A stretch of 64,000 nucleotides of DNA, from the NCBI RefSeq assembly GCF_010093185.1, contig NZ_PDWL01000019.1, positions 19,415-83,414 on the forward strand. Reading direction: 5' to 3'. A program made the position numbers and the translations under genes. Of the stretch, positions 55,238-63,664 are shown in pieces (the stretch's first letter is position 1; the number at the start of each line of letters is the position of its first letter). This DNA is from Pseudoxanthomonas jiangsuensis (GTDB lineage Bacteria > Pseudomonadota > Gammaproteobacteria > Xanthomonadales > Xanthomonadaceae). The notes below the pieces were generated by a model. The model had not been told where the DNA came from and searched no databases. It was given only the letters and a program-made list of their open reading frames with translations.

Positions 55238-56590
55238 TCAGAACTTGTAGTTGATCGAAGCCGCCAGGACGTCGCCGACCACATCGTACTTGCCGTTGAC
55301 GAGGTTGCCGGTCTCCGACGCCTTGGTCACGGTCGGATCCGAGGCGAAGATGTGCAGGTAGCCGAGGTTGAACTCCATCTTCTCGGACGGGGCATAGCCC
55401 AGGCCCAAGGTCACCCACTTGCGGGTGGTGTCGGGCACGCGCACGTCGCGGTGCTCGGCGGTGGTCGGGGTCTGGTCGTACGCCAGGCCGCCACGCAGGG
55501 TCAGGTTCTGGTTGAGCTTGTACTCGGCGCCGATCGAACCGAAGGTGGTGTCGCGGTAGTCGAAGTTCAGCACCGAATCGGCCTGGCTGGAGGCGTAGTC
55601 GATGGTCACCGAATCGAACGCGGTGGACCATGCGGTACGGGTGACGTCGGCCATCACCGTCCACTGGTCGTTGACCACGTGGGTCACGCTCAGGGTCGCC
55701 GAGGCCGGCAGGGTCACGGTGGCCTTGCCGCTGGTGTCGACGAACCAGCCCGGACGCGCGACCGACAGGATCGCCGCGGCCTGCTGCGGCACCACGAAGG
55801 TGGCGTCGCCGCCGGTGATCTTGTGCTCGACCTTGGAGCGGTAGCTCAGGCCGATGTGGGTGTTCTCGTCCGGGCTGAACAGGCCGCCGACGGTCCAGCC
55901 CCAGGCGTTGTTGTCGCCTTCCACCTTCAGGCTGCCGTCGGCGCTGCCCGGCGCGTAGCCCGGGACCCGCGCGGAGGCGAGGATTGCGCCGAAGTCGATG
56001 GCGTTGCCAAGCTCGATGGTCATGTGCTCGGCGAAGACGCTGGCGCCGAAGGACACATAGGGATTGACGTCGTAGGAGGCCGACAGGCCCAGGTCGACGA
56101 CCTCCATCTCGGTCTTGGTGCCGCCGTAGCGACCCACCCAGTCGGAGTCGTACTCGGTCGCGAAGCCGTACGGCACGCTCAGCGACACGCCCAGGTGGGC
56201 CTGCTCGCCGACCGGGGTGTAGAAGTAGGCCGCGGGAATCGCGGCGATCTTGCCGGCATCGCCACCGTTGCCGCCGCTGATCGGGGTCCCGGTGCCCGGA
56301 CCGGTCGGACCGGCGTTGCGCCCGGCACCGGTGAACTCGGCCGAGAAGCTGACCGCGCTCAGGTCGGCCTGCAGCTGGCGGCCATCGAGCTGGCGCATGC
56401 CGGCGGGGGTGTTGACGATGATCGAGGCGTCGCCGGCGGCACTGCCGGAACCGGCGAAGGCGCGGCCCAGGCCCTTGGCGCTGTTTTCCTTGAGCTGGGA
56501 GGCGGCGGCATGGGCGTGGCCACAGGCCAGGGCGCCGACGATGCCCAGGGCGAGGGCGGAAATGCGGGTGATGCTGTGGGCGGGATGCAT
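55238..56590 (-). CDS. fadL: FadL/OmpP1 family outer-membrane long-chain fatty acid transporter
   Basis: A 450-residue barrel protein with signal peptide ending AHA/A near residue 28. The hatch begins ASQLKENSAKGLGRAFAGSG and continues DASIIVNTPAGM, the defining N-terminus of FadL/TodX proteins; the C-terminus is VLAASINYKF with terminal Phe for barrel insertion. It takes up long-chain fatty acids or hydrophobic compounds across the outer membrane. It has a clear promoter about 110 bases upstream and a strong terminator. Confidence 0.93.
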   Translation of the reverse strand: MHPAHSITRISALALGIVGALACGHAHAAASQLKENSAKGLGRAFAGSGSAAGDASIIVNTPAGMRQLDGRQLQADLSAVSFSAEFTGAGRNAGPTGPGTGTPISGGNGGDAGKIAAIPAAYFYTPVGEQAHLGVSLSVPYGFATEYDSDWVGRYGGTKTEMEVVDLGLSASYDVNPYVSFGASVFAEHMTIELGNAIDFGAILASARVPGYAPGSADGSLKVEGDNNAWGWTVGGLFSPDENTHIGLSYRSKVEHKITGGDATFVVPQQAAAILSVARPGWFVDTSGKATVTLPASATLSVTHVVNDQWTVMADVTRTAWSTAFDSVTIDYASSQADSVLNFDYRDTTFGSIGAEYKLNQNLTLRGGLAYDQTPTTAEHRDVRVPDTTRKWVTLGLGYAPSEKMEFNLGYLHIFASDPTVTKASETGNLVNGKYDVVGDVLAASINYKF

Positions 56591-56688
56591 GCTGCGGTTT
56601 CTCCGATAGACGTGGTGTGGTGGTTAGCCAGCGCCCGGCGGAAGGCCGCCCCGGGGCCCGCCCGCCTTCGTCGGAGTCCCCTCCCGAC

Positions 56689-56733
56689 ATACGACGCCGT
56701 ATTGCAGTATACCCGCTGCGTTTAACAGGACAA
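56689..56733 (-). promoter_or_regulatory. fadL promoter with operator-like inverted repeat
   Basis: On the minus strand TTGTCC (56728-56733) is followed 16 bases on by TATACT (56706-56711). The palindrome ATACGACGCCGTAT at 56689-56702 covers the expected transcription start. A repressor bound there would block the promoter. Confidence 0.7.
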
Positions 56734-56817
56734 TAACGACGAAAGTCACGGGGGATGCCGGCCGCGTCGGGGCGGAGCCGCAGACGGCGGCCCCCGCCTT
56801 GGGCGATAGTGGGCGGC

Positions 56818-57510
56818 ATGTTCGTGTCCCTGCCCTCGCGCCGGAAACCCTCGCTGCGCTGGGCCACGCCCTTGCTGTTCGCGGCCCTGTGGCTGGCCTT
56901 CCTGTGGATGCTCGGCCGCCCGGACGAGGCCCGGCGCAGCCTGTGGCTGGCCTGGGGCGCGCTCGGCCGCGGCCTGGCCGGCGGCGACGCCTGGCTGGCC
57001 GCGCTGCGCGACGGCAGCGTGCTGCGCCTGTTCACCGCGCTGTTCCTGCATGCGGACTGGGCGCACCTGCTCGGCAACCTGGTGTTCCTGCTGATCTTCG
57101 GCCTGCCGGCCGAGCGGACGATGGGGCCGTGGCGCTTCCTGCTGCTGTTCCTGCTCGGCGGCGCGGTCGCCAACCTGGCCGCGGTGACCGTGATCGGCAA
57201 CCCGGACCGGGCGGTGATCGGCGCCAGCGGGGCGGTATCGGCGGTGATCGGCGCCTATCTGGCGCTGTTCCCGAGCGCGCGCCTGGGGGTGGTGCTGCCG
57301 CTGGGGCTGTTCCTGGAGTTCGTGCGCGCCCCGGCTTTCCTCCTGATCGGGATCTGGGCCGCGCTGCAGGTGGTGTTCGCCTACATCGGCCCGGCCTTCG
57401 GCGCGGTGGCCTGGGCCGCGCACGTGGCCGGGTTCCTGTTCGGGGTCTGCTTCGCCCTGGTGGTGCGGGCCGGGATCGCCCGCCGCCTGCGCCGGCAGAA
57501 GGGCTACTGA
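56818..57510 (+). CDS. Rhomboid family intramembrane serine protease
   Basis: A 230-residue protein with about six hydrophobic helices. HADWAHLLGNLVFLLIFG marks helix 2, GASGAVSAVIGAYLALFP supplies the catalytic Ser (GASG) and AHVAGFLFGV the catalytic His. These are the rhomboid dyad. Start ATG 56818 gives a short cytoplasmic N-terminus. The substrate is unknown. It is divergent from fadL. Confidence 0.9.
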   Translation: MFVSLPSRRKPSLRWATPLLFAALWLAFLWMLGRPDEARRSLWLAWGALGRGLAGGDAWLAALRDGSVLRLFTALFLHADWAHLLGNLVFLLIFGLPAERTMGPWRFLLLFLLGGAVANLAAVTVIGNPDRAVIGASGAVSAVIGAYLALFPSARLGVVLPLGLFLEFVRAPAFLLIGIWAALQVVFAYIGPAFGAVAWAAHVAGFLFGVCFALVVRAGIARRLRRQKGY

Positions 57511-57602
57511 CGCGGGCCTTCGGCAGGCGCCTGCACCCTTGGAAAGCGGCCGCCGGCGCCCCATCCTGCGGGGAACGCAAGCCGGTCCCCACGTCCCCCG
57601 CC

Positions 57603-57926
57603 ATGGCCAAGCCGCTCTACAAGGTCACGTTCCTCAATCACGGCAAGGTCTACGAGCTGTACGCGCGGCACGTGGGCGGCAGCTCGCTGTGGGGCTTCAC
57701 CGAGGTCGGCGAGCTGGTGTTCGACGTGCACGAAGGCCTGGTCGTGGATCCGACCGAGGAACGCCTGCGCGACGAGTTCGGCGCCACCCGGGTCCTGCAC
57801 CTGCCGATGCAGAGCATCGTCCGGGTCGAGGAGGTGGAGCGCAAAGGCCAATCGGCCATCCGCGACGCGGCCACCGGCGAGAAGGTGGTCACCCCGTTCC
57901 CTTTGCCGGCCAAGCCTCCGCGCTGA
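57603..57926 (+). CDS. DUF1820 family protein
   Basis: A 107-residue soluble protein, MAKPLYKVTFLNHGKVYELY then GSSLWGFTEVGELVFD and VHLPMQSIVRVEEV-like sequence, fitting DUF1820, a small proteobacterial family of unknown function. It follows the rhomboid gene by 92 bases and converges on ctpA. Confidence 0.85.
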   Translation: MAKPLYKVTFLNHGKVYELYARHVGGSSLWGFTEVGELVFDVHEGLVVDPTEERLRDEFGATRVLHLPMQSIVRVEEVERKGQSAIRDAATGEKVVTPFPLPAKPPR

Positions 57927-57945
57927 GTCCCGCGCCCGGATCGCC

Positions 57946-59367
57946 TCAGCGCATCGCCGCCGGCGCCGGGGCGGCGGCGACCAGCTTCTTCAGCTCGGCC
58001 AGGGCGGCAGCGATCGGCTGGTCCCCGGGCAGGGCCGAACCGGCCTGGTAGCCCTCGGCTCCTTCCTCGTCGCCGTGCAGGTGCCCGGGCAGGGTCGCCT
58101 CGCTGACCTCGCTCGCCAGGCTGGGCGGCACGTCGCGTTGCACCAGCGCCGGATCCGGCTGCAGCTCGAGGTCGGGGACGATGCCGCTGGCCTGGATCGA
58201 GCGCCCGCTGGGGGTGTAGTAGCGCGCGGTGGTCAGCTTGACCGAGTCGCCGTTGTCCAGCGGCAGCACGGTCTGCACCGAGCCCTTGCCGAAGGTGCGG
58301 CTGCCGATCACCCGGGCGCGGCCGTTGTCGCGCAGGGCGCCGGCCAGGACCTCGGCGGCGCTGGCCGAACCGGCGTCCACCAGCACCACCACCGGCGCGC
58401 CGTGCATGCGGTCGCCCGGGGTCGCGTCGAAGCGGCTGTCGCTGATGGCGATGCGGCCGCGGGTGCTGACGATCCCGCCGCGCTCGAGCAGCTCGTCGGC
58501 CACCTGGACCGCTGCGGTCAGCAGGCCGCCGGGGTTGCTGCGCAGGTCCAGGACCAGGCCGCGCAGGCGGCCGCCGGCCTGCAGCCGGTCCAGGTGCTGG
58601 CGGAAGTCGGTGCCGGTGTCGGCCTGGAAGGTGCTCAGGCGCACGTACGCATAACCGGGCTCCAGCATCCGGCTGCGGACGCTGGTGACCTTGATCGTCT
58701 CCCGCTCCAGGGTCACGTCGAACGGCTTCTCGCGGCCCTCGCGCACCAGGGTGATGGTGACCTTGCTGCCCGGCGCGCCGCGCAAAGGCTCCATCCCCTC
58801 CACCTGGGCGATCGGCCGGCCGTCGATGGCGATGATGACGTCGCCGGCGAGCACCCCGGCGCGCGCCGCCGGGGTGCCGTCGATCGGTGCGATCACCTTC
58901 AGGCTGTTGTCCTGCTGCTGCAGCAGTTCCACCCCGATGCCGTCGTAGGCGCCGCTGGTCTGCTCGTCGAAGCTGTCGCTCTGCTGCTTGTCCAGGTAGG
59001 CGCTGTGCGGATCCAGGTCCAGCAGCAGGCCGCGGATCGCCGACTGCATCAGCTGGTGGTCGTCGACCGCGTCGACGTAGGCTTCCTTGACCGCGTTGTA
59101 CACGGCCACGTAGCGCTGGATCTCGGCCAGCGGCACCTTGGTGCTGCCGGATTCGGCGGCGTCGGGGTCGTCGCTGGCCGGGACCGGGGCGTCCTCGGCG
59201 GGCGGCGGCGCTTCAACCTCCGGTCCCACCGGAGGCGTGGCCGCCGGATCCTGCGCCTGCGCCCCATCCTCTTCCTGCGGCGGTGCCGGCACAGGCGCCT
59301 GCGCATGCAAGGGCACGGCCCCCAGCAGCAGGAACGGCAGGATCACGGCGGGAAGGGTGCGGCGCAT
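57946..59367 (-). CDS. ctpA: C-terminal processing protease (S41 family)
   Basis: A 473-residue periplasmic protease: signal peptide to LHAQA (about residue 24), an acidic Pro-rich linker, then helical and PDZ domains (GIGVELLQQQDNSLKVIAP, AGVLAGDVIIAIDG), and the S41 core with LRSNPGGLLTAAV, catalytic Ser in DAGSASAAEVLAGAL and Lys in GSRTFGKGSVQT. The position downstream of the envC-like gene, in the same direction, is the usual one in proteobacteria. It trims envelope proteins, probably including cell-wall hydrolases. A GC hairpin sits in its leader. Confidence 0.94.
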   Translation of the reverse strand: MRRTLPAVILPFLLLGAVPLHAQAPVPAPPQEEDGAQAQDPAATPPVGPEVEAPPPAEDAPVPASDDPDAAESGSTKVPLAEIQRYVAVYNAVKEAYVDAVDDHQLMQSAIRGLLLDLDPHSAYLDKQQSDSFDEQTSGAYDGIGVELLQQQDNSLKVIAPIDGTPAARAGVLAGDVIIAIDGRPIAQVEGMEPLRGAPGSKVTITLVREGREKPFDVTLERETIKVTSVRSRMLEPGYAYVRLSTFQADTGTDFRQHLDRLQAGGRLRGLVLDLRSNPGGLLTAAVQVADELLERGGIVSTRGRIAISDSRFDATPGDRMHGAPVVVLVDAGSASAAEVLAGALRDNGRARVIGSRTFGKGSVQTVLPLDNGDSVKLTTARYYTPSGRSIQASGIVPDLELQPDPALVQRDVPPSLASEVSEATLPGHLHGDEEGAEGYQAGSALPGDQPIAAALAELKKLVAAAPAPAAMR

Positions 59368-59380
59368 CGCGGACTCCGTG

Positions 59381-59396
59381 GCGCGCGAAAGCGCGC
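59381..59396 (-). other. Hairpin in the ctpA leader
   Basis: A perfect GCGCGC/GCGCGC stem with a four-base loop, 14 bases upstream of the ctpA start and close to its GGAG ribosome site. It could lower translation of ctpA relative to envC. Confidence 0.45.
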
Positions 59397-59465
59397 GGAA
59401 CGCCCCGATTATGCGCGATGCCGGCGCCCCGCCACCCCGGTTCCGGCGCCTGCGCCGCACCCGCT

Positions 59466-60788
59466 TCAGCGGCGCTGCAGCCAGGACGAGGGATCGACCG
59501 GCTGGCCGTTCCGGCGCAGTTCGAAATACAGCGCCGGGCGCCCGTGCCCGCCGGAGCTGCCGACCCGGGCCACCGTCTCGCCGCGGCTCACCCGGGCACC
59601 GGCGTCGCGCAGCAGGGTTTCGTTGTGCGCGTACAGGCTCATGTAGCCGTTGCCGTGGTCGATGATCAGGATCAGGCCGTAGCCGGTCATCCATTCGGAG
59701 AACACCACCGTACCGTCGGCCACGGCGGTGACCGGGCTGCCGGCGGCCGCACCGATCAGCACGCCGCTGCTGCCGCGCCCGTCCGGCAGGCGGCCGCCGA
59801 AGCGGGCCAGCAGTTCGCCGCTGGCCGGCCAGCCCAGGCCGCCCACCCGGGGCGGCGGTGCCGCCGAGGCCACCCGCGGCGGGACCTTGCTGGCACTTTC
59901 CGCCGGGCGCGTCGCCTGTTGCTGCTGCTGGGCGGCGCGGCGGGCGGCGGCGCGGCGCTCGGCCTCGGCCCGGGCCGCCGCGGCGCGCAGCTGCGCCAGC
60001 AGGCGCTCGAGGGCGCGGGCGTCCTGGCCCAGCGCCTGCTCCTTCTGCTGGCGGTCCTGGTAGCGCTGGTCCAGCTCGCTGACCAGTTCGGCGCGCTGGC
60101 CGCGGTCGCGCTGCATCGCAGTCACCCGTTGCCGCTGCTGCACGCGCAGCAGCTCCAGGGCCTGGCTGCGTTCGGCGATGCCGGCCTCGGTGGCCTGCAG
60201 CTGCTGCAAAGAGCCGGTGATGTCCGCCAGTTGGCGGGCCTGGTCGCGCTGGATGTAGCGGTAATAGGCCATCGCCCTCTGCGCGTCGGCGACCCGATCC
60301 TGGGCCAGCAGCAGTTTCAGCGGTGCCTGGCCGCCCTGGACGTAGGCCGCGCGCAGCAGCGCCGCCAGGCGCTCGCGGCTGCGCTGCAGGTCCGCCTGCA
60401 GCCGCCCGCGCTGCTGCCGCAGTTCCTCCAGCGCCTGCTGTTCGCTTTGCAGGGCAGCCTCGGTTTCGGCCAGTTCGCGCGCGGACCGACCCAGCTGCTC
60501 GTCGACCCGGCGCAGGCGGACCGCGGCGCTGCCGCGCTCGCCCTCGAGCCTGCGCCGCTCGCGGGCGATCTCCTGCAGCTCGGCGCGGACTTGGCGCAGC
60601 TGGCGTTCGGTGGCGCCGGGATCGCGGCGCTCCTGGGCCGTGGCGATGCCGGCCAGCAGCGGCAGGACCGCGGCCAGCAGCAGGCCCATGGCGATGCCGG
60701 TGGATCGCGGACGCAACGGCTCCGACGGATGGCGCCCGGAAGGACACGATAGGCGGCACGTGCGCAGGGGGGTCACTCCGGCCGTCAT
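59466..60788 (-). CDS. envC: EnvC-like murein hydrolase activator (M23/LytM domain)
   Basis: A 440-residue periplasmic protein: N-terminal signal region, long coiled coil (about 55-290, rich in Arg, Gln, Glu, Ala), a linker, and a C-terminal LytM domain (GRGSSGVLIGAAAGSPVTAV, GYGLILIIDHGNGYMSLYAH, SRGETVARVGSSGGHGRPALYF). The typical HxxxD zinc ligand appears replaced (GVLIG where active enzymes have the first His), as in activators of amidases. It would recruit and activate amidases at division. Start may be 60788 or, with a more ordinary signal peptide, ATG 60689. Confidence 0.88.
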   Translation of the reverse strand: MTAGVTPLRTCRLSCPSGRHPSEPLRPRSTGIAMGLLLAAVLPLLAGIATAQERRDPGATERQLRQVRAELQEIARERRRLEGERGSAAVRLRRVDEQLGRSARELAETEAALQSEQQALEELRQQRGRLQADLQRSRERLAALLRAAYVQGGQAPLKLLLAQDRVADAQRAMAYYRYIQRDQARQLADITGSLQQLQATEAGIAERSQALELLRVQQRQRVTAMQRDRGQRAELVSELDQRYQDRQQKEQALGQDARALERLLAQLRAAAARAEAERRAAARRAAQQQQQATRPAESASKVPPRVASAAPPPRVGGLGWPASGELLARFGGRLPDGRGSSGVLIGAAAGSPVTAVADGTVVFSEWMTGYGLILIIDHGNGYMSLYAHNETLLRDAGARVSRGETVARVGSSGGHGRPALYFELRRNGQPVDPSSWLQRR

Positions 60789-60871
60789 CCCAGTGACTTC
60801 AGACTGGTGCGGATTGTAGCCAGCCGTGGTCCCATGCCGGGTAACCGGCCCGAAGCCGACAGGAGATCGCC

Positions 60872-61540
60872 ATGTCCCGCCGCATCCACCGCCTCGTCTT
60901 CGCCCTGTGCCTGGCCCTCGCCGCGCCGCTGGCCCACGCCGAGGAAGACATCAGCAAGGTCAACGGCAGCATCGAGGCCGCCGCCGGCCAGCATTACCGC
61001 GACCTGGAGACGGTCAACGGCAGCATTCGCATCGGCGACGGCACCCAGGCCCGGGACGCCAGCACGGTCAACGGCAGCATCACCGTGGGCGACCGCGCAC
61101 AGGTGGACGGCCTGGAAACGGTCAACGGCGCGATCCGGCTCGGCACCGGGGTCAAGGTGTCGAGCGGGATCGAGACCGTGAACGGCAGCGTGTTCGCCGA
61201 CCGCGGCAGCGTGATCGGCGGCGACATCGAGACCGTCAACGGCGCGATCGGCCTGGTCGGGACCGAGCTGGCCGGCGACATCGAGACCCTCAACGGCGAC
61301 GTCACCGTCGGCATCGGCTCGCGGGTCAAGGGCGGCATCACCGTCGAGCGCAACACCGGATGGTTCCAGGGCAAGGGCAGGCGCGATCCGCGGGTGGTGA
61401 TCGGTCCGGACGCGGTGGTGGAAGGCCCGCTGGTGTTCAAGCGCGAGGTCCACCTGCATGTCCATCGCAGCGCCCGCATCGGTCCGGTGACCGGCGCCGA
61501 GGCGAGGATCTACGACACCGACACCGCGCCGCAGGACTGA
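60872..61540 (+). CDS. Exported repeat protein, probable beta-solenoid
   Basis: A 222-residue protein with signal peptide ending AHA/E (residue 23) and a good ribosome site (AGGAG). Residues 29-145 are seven repeats built on ETVNGSI: the Asn-Gly pair recurs at residues 31, 49, 67, 85, 104, 123 and 141, giving periods of 18, 18, 18, 19, 19 and 18. Each repeat alternates short beta strands with turns, as expected for a right- or left-handed solenoid. A different domain (about 155-222) follows. Function is unknown; it may be a surface, wall or polymer-forming scaffold. Divergent from envC. Confidence 0.82.
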   Translation: MSRRIHRLVFALCLALAAPLAHAEEDISKVNGSIEAAAGQHYRDLETVNGSIRIGDGTQARDASTVNGSITVGDRAQVDGLETVNGAIRLGTGVKVSSGIETVNGSVFADRGSVIGGDIETVNGAIGLVGTELAGDIETLNGDVTVGIGSRVKGGITVERNTGWFQGKGRRDPRVVIGPDAVVEGPLVFKREVHLHVHRSARIGPVTGAEARIYDTDTAPQD

Positions 61541-61640
61541 GCCGCAGCGCACATTCGGCGCACCACCGTGGCGGCGGCGGCCCCGCGGCGGTGCGCGGCT
61601 GGCTAGAATCGGACCACCGTCGTTCCTGACCGGAGTTCCG

Positions 61641-63359
61641 ATGTTCCGCAAATCCCTGATCGGCGCCGCTGTCGGCGTCCTCGCCCTTGCCGGCTGCGGC
61701 AAGCAGGCCGAACCGGCGGCCGAGCCGGCGCCGGCCGAAGCCGCCGCGCCCGCGCCAGCATCCACCCACGAATTCCAGCCGGCGATCGCCGGCGGCGACT
61801 TCGCCGAACTGGTGAAGACCCTGGCCTCCGACGAGTTCGAGGGCCGCGGCCCGGGCTCGGTCGGCGAGGAGCGCACGGTCGAGTACATCCGCGCGCAGAT
61901 GCAGCGCATCGGCCTGCAGCCCGGCAACGGCGACAGCTATTTCCAGGACGTGCCGATGGTGGAGACCACCGCCGACCCGGCCACGAAGATGACTCTGACC
62001 ATCGACGGCAAGCCGGTGGAACTGGGCTTCGGTTCGCAGATGGTGGTGGGCACCCGCACCGGCCAGGCCCAGGTCAAGGTCGACGCCAGCGACGTGGTCT
62101 TCGTCGGCTACGGCGTCGACGCGCCGGAAAGGGACTGGAACGACTACGCCGGCCAGGACTGGAGCGGCAAGACCGTGGTCATGTTCGTCAACGACCCGGG
62201 CTTCCACGCCGGCGACGAGAAGCTGTTCGACGGCAAGAAGATGACCTACTACGGCCGCTGGACGTACAAGTTCGAGGAGGCCGCGCGCAAGGGCGCCGCC
62301 GCCGCCCTGATCGTGCACGACACTCCCGGCGCCAGCTACGGCTGGGACGTGGTCAGGAACTCCTGGTCCGGCGCCCAGTACGACCTGCCGGCCAGCGACG
62401 ATCCGGAGCCGCGCATCCCGGTGCAGGGCTGGATCACCGCCGACGTCGCCCGCACCCTGTTCGCCGGTGCCGGCCTTGATCTTGACGAGGCCTACCGCAT
62501 GGCCGGCAAGCCCGGTTTCAAGCCGGTGCCGCTGAAGGCGAAGATGTCGGTCGACCTGGCCAGCGCGATCACCCGCAAGACTTCGCGCAATGTGGTCGGC
62601 GTGCTGCCGGGCGCCAGCCGCGCCGACGAGGCCGTGCTGTACATGGCCCACTGGGACCACCTGGGCAAGCACGAGGGCGAGGAGGGCGACGCGATCTACA
62701 ACGGCGCCATCGACAACGCCACCGGCGTGGCCGGCATCCTCGAAATCGCCGAAGCCTTCGCCGGCCAGCCCCAGCGCCCGGAGCGCTCGGTGGTGTTCCT
62801 GGCCGTCACCCTGGAGGAGTCGGGCCTCCTGGGTTCCAAGTACTACGTCGCCCATCCCAGCTTCCCGCTGGACAAGATCGCCGGCGTGGTCAACCTGGAC
62901 GCCATGTCGGTGGCTGGCCGCTCGCGCGACATGGTCGTCACCGGCTTCGGCAACTCCGAGCTGGAGGACATCCTCAAGCCGATCGCCCAGGCCCAGAACC
63001 GCGTGCTGAAGGGCGAGAGCTCGCCGCAGAGCGGCTTCTACTTCCGCTCCGACCACTTCAACTTCGCCAAGGCCGGCGTCCCGGCGCTGTATGCCAGCGG
63101 TGGCGACGATCTGCTGGATGGCGGCACAGCGGCCGGCCATGCCGCCGACGAGGACTACGGCACCCACCGCTACCACCAGCCCGGCGACGAGTACGACCCG
63201 AACTGGAAGCTGGACGGCGTGGTCGAGGATCTGGAGGCGCTGTATGGCGTGGGCCGCGAACTGGCCGGCGGCGACCGCTGGCCGAACTGGTACGACGGCA
63301 ACCCGTTCAAGGCGGCGCGCGACCGGATGATGGCCGACAAGACTGCCGCGTCGCCCTGA
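61641..63359 (+). CDS. M28 family zinc aminopeptidase lipoprotein with PA domain
   Basis: A 572-residue lipoprotein (lipobox ALAGCG, Cys about 19). A PA-like domain (about 125-300, VFVGYGVDAPERDW) is inserted before the peptidase core. Zinc ligands are visible in AHWDHLG (His), AIDNATGV (Asp), TLEESGLLGSKYY (Glu pair), NLDAMS (Asp) and HRYHQPGDEYD (His). This matches the peptidase M28 group of envelope aminopeptidases. Its stop is followed by a strong terminator. Confidence 0.93.
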   Translation: MFRKSLIGAAVGVLALAGCGKQAEPAAEPAPAEAAAPAPASTHEFQPAIAGGDFAELVKTLASDEFEGRGPGSVGEERTVEYIRAQMQRIGLQPGNGDSYFQDVPMVETTADPATKMTLTIDGKPVELGFGSQMVVGTRTGQAQVKVDASDVVFVGYGVDAPERDWNDYAGQDWSGKTVVMFVNDPGFHAGDEKLFDGKKMTYYGRWTYKFEEAARKGAAAALIVHDTPGASYGWDVVRNSWSGAQYDLPASDDPEPRIPVQGWITADVARTLFAGAGLDLDEAYRMAGKPGFKPVPLKAKMSVDLASAITRKTSRNVVGVLPGASRADEAVLYMAHWDHLGKHEGEEGDAIYNGAIDNATGVAGILEIAEAFAGQPQRPERSVVFLAVTLEESGLLGSKYYVAHPSFPLDKIAGVVNLDAMSVAGRSRDMVVTGFGNSELEDILKPIAQAQNRVLKGESSPQSGFYFRSDHFNFAKAGVPALYASGGDDLLDGGTAAGHAADEDYGTHRYHQPGDEYDPNWKLDGVVEDLEALYGVGRELAGGDRWPNWYDGNPFKAARDRMMADKTAASP

Positions 63360-63407
63360 TTCTTGCGCCTTGCGCCCGTGCGCAGGACGGGAGGATCCGG
63401 AAAAGCA

Positions 63408-63440
63408 GGGCCGTTCGCCGCAAGGCGGGCGGCCCTTTTT
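63408..63440 (+). terminator. Terminator of the M28 peptidase gene
   Basis: Twelve paired positions (63408-63419 with 63424-63435, two as G.T) over a GCAA loop, followed by TTTTT. Confidence 0.88.
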
Positions 63441-63492
63441 CATGGCTCTTCTCCCAGGAACGGGGCAGGGAAAAGCCGGATGCAGCACTGCG

Positions 63493-63627
63493 GCACTTTG
63501 GCGTGCGGCCTGCTGCCGCTCATGTCCCCAGGTCCCGGCCCGGTGGGCCGGGACCTCCTCCTTTACTTCCCGTCAGCAGGCCACACGCCAAAGCGCTCCT
63601 GGCTTGGCCGGCGGCCAACGGAAAAGC
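63493..63627 (-). ncRNA. RNA-like repeat element, copy A
   Basis: Read on the minus strand: GCTTTTCCGTT (63627-63617), a 20-base gap able to form a small hairpin, a 23-bp outer helix (63596-63574 with 63515-63493), a 5' unpaired block ACGGGAAGTAAAGGAGG (63573-63557), a 12-bp hairpin with three-base loop (63556-63530), and a 3' block GGGGACATGAGCGG (63529-63516). The two outer-helix mismatches are G.U pairs on the minus strand but A.C on the plus, which gives the orientation. The element is palindrome-like, but its loops and blocks are not symmetrical. No known family is recognised. Confidence 0.65.
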
Positions 63628-63664
63628 GGGAACCATGCGTTGAAACCGGCATGAAGTGCCTCTG

